DNA of 9,269 nucleotides from NCBI GenBank assembly GCA_030611115.1, contig JAUWQK010000037.1, positions 1 through 9,269 on the forward strand. Reading direction: 5' to 3'. Below are positions 6,297-9,269 of this stretch, in pieces. The DNA is from Deltaproteobacteria bacterium. Lineage in GTDB: Bacteria; Desulfobacterota; Desulfobacteria; Desulfobacterales; ETH-SRB1. Below the pieces are notes generated by a model. The model saw nothing but the letters and a program-made list of their open reading frames with translations. It was not told the origin of the DNA and made no database searches. The position numbers and the translations under genes are program-made. Each line of letters starts with the position of its first letter. The stretch's first letter is position 1.

Positions 6297-7754
6297 TCAT
6301 CCTGTAAGACACGGTTTGCGGGCAGCGCTTACTTCATCAAGTCTTCTTACTTTGCTTTTGCCTGGAGCATTGTGCAGCAAGTCCGGAGCATTCTTTGCTT
6401 CATTTGCAATAGCCTTAAATGCTTCAATAAATTTGTCGATATCTTCTTTTGACTCTGTTTCCGTTGGCTCAACCATTATTGCCCCGTGAACCACAAGCGG
6501 AAAATAAACGGTTGGAGGATGAAAGCCGTAATCCATAAGGCGCTTGGCCATATCAAATGTGGTAACGTGGTCGTCCCTCTGTTTTTCATCGGAAAACACG
6601 CATTCGTGCATACACGGCCTGTCATATGCGAGGTGTAAAGTATCCTTCAGGCTTTCCTTTATATAATTTGCATTTAAAACAGCAAGCCGGCTGGCCATCT
6701 TCAGATCTTTCGGCCCCATACTTACGATATAACTGTAAGCCTTAATCATAACTCCAATATTTCCGTGAAAAGCCTGCACTTTGCCAATAGATTCGGGATA
6801 ATTATCATAAAACGCATAATTGCCTTTTTCTTCAACAATACGGGGAACAGGCAGAAATCGCTCAAGATGCTTCTTCACACAAACCGGCCCCGAACCCGGG
6901 CCTCCTCCACCGTGGGGTGTGGAAAATGTCTTGTGCAGGTTCAGATGCATTACGTCAACTCCGATTTTTCCCATTTTTACTATACCCATTACAGCATTCA
7001 GGTTTGCGCCATCACAATAAACAATTCCTCCTTTGGAATGAACAATTTCAGATATTTCCTTGATGTTCTCTTCAAAAAGGCCAAGCGTATTCGGATTTGT
7101 CAGCATTATTCCGGCTGTGTCCTCATCCATTAAATCAGCAACAGATTCAACAGAAAGGATTCCATCTTCATTGGACTTAACCTCTACGGAACTATAACCA
7201 CACAGGGTTGCAGTGGCCGGATTTGTGCCGTGGGCTGTATCAGGGACAAGAATCCTGGAACGCTGCGCACCTCTATTTTTGTGATAAGCATGAATAATCA
7301 GCATGCCTGTAAGCTCTCCATGCGCTCCCGCAGCAGGCTGAAGGGTTACTGCATCCAGTCCGGTAATTTCAGCAAGATATTGCTCAAGTTCATACATCAT
7401 CCTCAGCGTTCCCTGGGAAAGATCTGATGGAAGTAGTGGATGAGCTCCGGCAAGGCCTGAAAGTCCTGCCTGTCTTTCGTTTGTCTTTGGACTGTATTTC
7501 ATGGTGCACGAACCCAGCGGATACATGCCTGTGTCAACCCCGAAATTCCACTGGGAAAGTCTGGTGTAGTGTCGTACTACATCAACCTCGCTCAAATCAG
7601 GAAAATCAGGGCCTTCTCCGGCTAATTCATTGTTGAGGGGGAAAGATTCAACATCTTGCCGCGGTAAAGAATAACCGCATCTTCCTTTTTTGCCTTTTTC
7701 CCAAAGCAGCGGCTCATTTAAAATAAGTCCTGTGGCGCCTGCAAATTCTTTCAT
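6297..7754 (-). CDS. gcvPB: Glycine dehydrogenase (decarboxylating) subunit 2
   Basis: This 485-residue protein is the PLP-binding half of the split P protein of the glycine cleavage system. It decarboxylates glycine and passes the aminomethyl group to the lipoyl arm of GcvH. The PLP lysine is Lys275 in LNLHKTFSTPHGGGGPGSGP (271-290). Other family stretches are YPLGSCTMKYSPK (78-90), LQPAAGAHGE (138-147), PDTAHGTNPATA (171-182), CDGANLNA (247-254) and VEPTETES near the C-terminus. It overlaps gcvPA by 4 bases (ATGA), and a strong ribosome site lies 7-8 bases upstream. It must pair with GcvPA to form the active enzyme. The length is normal for this subunit and no defects are seen. Confidence 0.97.
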   Translation of the reverse strand: MKEFAGATGLILNEPLLWEKGKKGRCGYSLPRQDVESFPLNNELAGEGPDFPDLSEVDVVRHYTRLSQWNFGVDTGMYPLGSCTMKYSPKTNERQAGLSGLAGAHPLLPSDLSQGTLRMMYELEQYLAEITGLDAVTLQPAAGAHGELTGMLIIHAYHKNRGAQRSRILVPDTAHGTNPATATLCGYSSVEVKSNEDGILSVESVADLMDEDTAGIMLTNPNTLGLFEENIKEISEIVHSKGGIVYCDGANLNAVMGIVKMGKIGVDVMHLNLHKTFSTPHGGGGPGSGPVCVKKHLERFLPVPRIVEEKGNYAFYDNYPESIGKVQAFHGNIGVMIKAYSYIVSMGPKDLKMASRLAVLNANYIKESLKDTLHLAYDRPCMHECVFSDEKQRDDHVTTFDMAKRLMDYGFHPPTVYFPLVVHGAIMVEPTETESKEDIDKFIEAFKAIANEAKNAPDLLHNAPGKSKVRRLDEVSAARKPCLTG

Positions 7755-9082
7755 GATTTAACCTCCCTGACAAGAACATCCATGTCGTTTTTCGACATGG
7801 TTTCCGTCGCGCATAAAAGATAGTGACCTGTAAGTTCCGGATAAAATTCAGACAGAGGAAGACCTGCTACAATTTTTTTCTCCAGAAGACTATCATAGAC
7901 AGAATCAAAACCTGCGGGAAATTCCACCACGAATTCATTAAATGTCGGACTTTCAAAACTAATTTTAAATCCTGCTTTCTTCAATTCCTGCTTTAGATAT
8001 TCAGCCTTGTCATGATTAAGCCCGGCGAGTTTCTTTATTCCGGTACCTCCCACTGAGGCCATATAAATTGCAGCCGCAAGAGCACAAAGGCTGTTATTGG
8101 TACAGATGTTGGAAGTAGCCTTTTCACGGCGAATATGCTGTTCCCTGGTTGCAAGTGTGAGAACGAAACCTCTTTTTCCATCCAGATCCTTGGTTTTACC
8201 AACCAGACGACCCGGCAAACTGCGCATATATTTCTTTCTGCTGGCAAGCATGCCAAGAGCCGGTCCGCCGAATGAACGGGGAATGCCCAGGCTTTGACCT
8301 TCACCGCATACAATATCAGCACCCTGACTGCCTGGATTTTTTAACAGCCCGTATGAAAGAGCTTCTGTGAAGCATGTAATAAAAAGAGCGTCTTTATTGT
8401 GAATCTTCTCTCCAGCCTCCTTAAGGTTTTCAATGCATCCAAAAAAATTTGGGGACTGAACAGCAACAGCCGCAAGATCATCAACTTCCTCAAGCCCGGC
8501 AAGGTCAGTCAAACCGTTGTTGAGATACGGGAGCTCAATTACTTGATATCCGGTCGGCTCAAAATAAGTTCGAACCACCTGACGATAGAGAGGATGAATC
8601 AAACTTGAGACAGCCACCCTTTTTTTTCTTGTTACACGAACAGCCATAAGAAGTGATTCGGCAAGAGCTGTTGCCCCATCGTAATGTGAAGCGGTTGCCA
8701 CCTCCACTCCTAAAAGACGGGCGGCAAGTGTCTGATACTCGTAAATTGCCTGAAGTGTTCCCTGGCTGACTTCCGGCTGGTAGGGAGTATAAGAAGTTAC
8801 AAACTCCGACCTGCCAAGAAGGAAAGATACTGAAGCAGGTATATAATGTTCATAGCTGCCTGCACCCATGAAAACCTTATAATCCGGTGATACCGCCATA
8901 GTACCGGAAAGAGCGGACATATGAGAGTCTAATTCCCACTCAGTCAAAGCATCGGGCAGGGCCAAGTCATCCTTACTGAGGCAATCATCAGGTATTGTTG
9001 AAAAAAGATCATCAATACTATCAGCTCCAACAACCTGCAGCATTGATTTAATATCTTCGCTGGTATGAGGAAGATAACGCAT
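7751..9082 (-). CDS. gcvPA: Glycine dehydrogenase (decarboxylating) subunit 1
   Basis: This 443-residue protein is the N-terminal-half homologue of the P protein and forms the active glycine decarboxylase together with GcvPB. It has the aminotransferase-like fold but lacks the PLP lysine, as expected for this subunit. Hallmarks are the opening MRYLPHTSEDIKSML, FMGAGSYEHYIP (71-82) and SYTPYQPEVSQGTLQAIYEYQ (97-117), and GEGQSLGIP with SFGGPALG in the middle. It begins directly after the gcvH stop (TAAATG), with AAGGAA 8 bases upstream in the end of gcvH. Its end overlaps gcvPB by 4 bases. Near equal production of the two subunits by coupling is likely. Confidence 0.97.
   Translation of the reverse strand: MRYLPHTSEDIKSMLQVVGADSIDDLFSTIPDDCLSKDDLALPDALTEWELDSHMSALSGTMAVSPDYKVFMGAGSYEHYIPASVSFLLGRSEFVTSYTPYQPEVSQGTLQAIYEYQTLAARLLGVEVATASHYDGATALAESLLMAVRVTRKKRVAVSSLIHPLYRQVVRTYFEPTGYQVIELPYLNNGLTDLAGLEEVDDLAAVAVQSPNFFGCIENLKEAGEKIHNKDALFITCFTEALSYGLLKNPGSQGADIVCGEGQSLGIPRSFGGPALGMLASRKKYMRSLPGRLVGKTKDLDGKRGFVLTLATREQHIRREKATSNICTNNSLCALAAAIYMASVGGTGIKKLAGLNHDKAEYLKQELKKAGFKISFESPTFNEFVVEFPAGFDSVYDSLLEKKIVAGLPLSEFYPELTGHYLLCATETMSKNDMDVLVREVKS
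7761..7768 (-). promoter_or_regulatory. Ribosome binding site of gcvPB
   Basis: The transcribed strand reads AGGGAGGT just 6 bases before the ATG, inside the end of gcvPA. It is a near-ideal Shine-Dalgarno sequence and fixes the start at 7752-7754. Confidence 0.8.
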
Positions 9083-9269
9083 TTATTCTGTTCCTTTCAA
9101 CTTTTCCAGGCAGGCTTCACTTGTCATCAGTGTATCCATCTCAGAAGGATTATCGGGATTGATCACAACAAACCACCCATCACCATAGGGGCTATTGTTT
9201 ACCAGTTCAGGAGATTCTTCAAGATCGTTGTTAACGGAAACGATTTCACCGCTGACCGGCATATAACAT
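9083..9269 (-). CDS. gcvH: Glycine cleavage system H protein, C-terminal part
   Basis: Only the last 61 codons lie in the window; the 5' part, with the lipoylated lysine, is beyond the edge. The frame read on the minus strand from 9268 to the TAA at 9083-9085 starts CYMPVSGEIVSVNNDL, continues with ESPELVNNSPYGDGWF and ends CLEKLKGTE. This matches the second half of GcvH, where the PVSGE(I/V) turn and the SPELVN..PYG.GW segment are strongly conserved. GcvH carries the aminomethyl group between the P, T and L proteins on its lipoyl arm. It directly precedes gcvPA with no gap. gcvT may lie further upstream, which cannot be seen here. Confidence 0.95.
   Translation of the reverse strand, partial: CYMPVSGEIVSVNNDLEESPELVNNSPYGDGWFVVINPDNPSEMDTLMTSEACLEKLKGTE
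9091..9096 (-). promoter_or_regulatory. Ribosome binding site of gcvPA
   Basis: AAGGAA on the transcribed strand lies 8 bases before the gcvPA ATG and overlaps the final codons of gcvH. It supports the start at 9080-9082. Confidence 0.7.

Noticed and set aside
6765..7133. 122-residue plus-strand ORF opposite gcvPB
   Set aside because: It lies over the conserved PLP-lysine region of gcvPB and shows no family features of its own.

Overview
The window is a densely packed stretch in which every convincing gene is on the minus strand, so transcription runs from high to low coordinates. It holds two gene groups separated by one 403-base gap. The content is core bacterial metabolism and cell shape: a two-subunit (split) glycine decarboxylase and a complete mreBCD set. 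These genes, the mixed base composition and the style of the repeats fit a free-living Gram-negative anaerobe, and I lean towards Desulfobacterota (Desulfobacterales-like). That lineage call is inference only, because no marker gene such as rRNA is present.

The upstream group (9269 down to 2875) begins with the 3' end of gcvH and continues with gcvPA, gcvPB, an FAD/NAD(P)-linked disulfide-reductase-family enzyme of the CoA-disulfide reductase type, an LD-carboxypeptidase (ldcA), and a serine hydrolase of the beta-lactamase/AmiE type. Junctions are 0 to 10 bases or 4-base ATGA overlaps, so the six genes look like one transcription unit. The first half oxidises glycine to CO2, ammonia and a methylene group on folate. 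The last two genes look like peptidoglycan-fragment recycling. The reductase sits between the two functions and its substrate is uncertain.

The gap (2472-2874) holds a near-consensus sigma-70 promoter pointing at mreB. Downstream of it, inside the predicted mreB leader, is a 177-base MITE-like element with TA-flanked inverted ends and two internal 20-base palindromes. The mreB, mreC and mreD genes follow, closely spaced or overlapping. They specify the actin-like filament, the periplasmic scaffold and the membrane partner of the rod-shape (elongasome) machinery. Seven bases after the mreD stop the window ends in an array of 8-base repeats.

I found no clearly new biological system. The points most worth a second look are the mobile-element-like insertion in the mreB leader, the octamer array after mreD (each unit contains a Shine-Dalgarno-like GAGGG), a heptamer array inside the first codons of the serine hydrolase, and a single-cysteine disulfide-reductase-family enzyme in the gcv operon.
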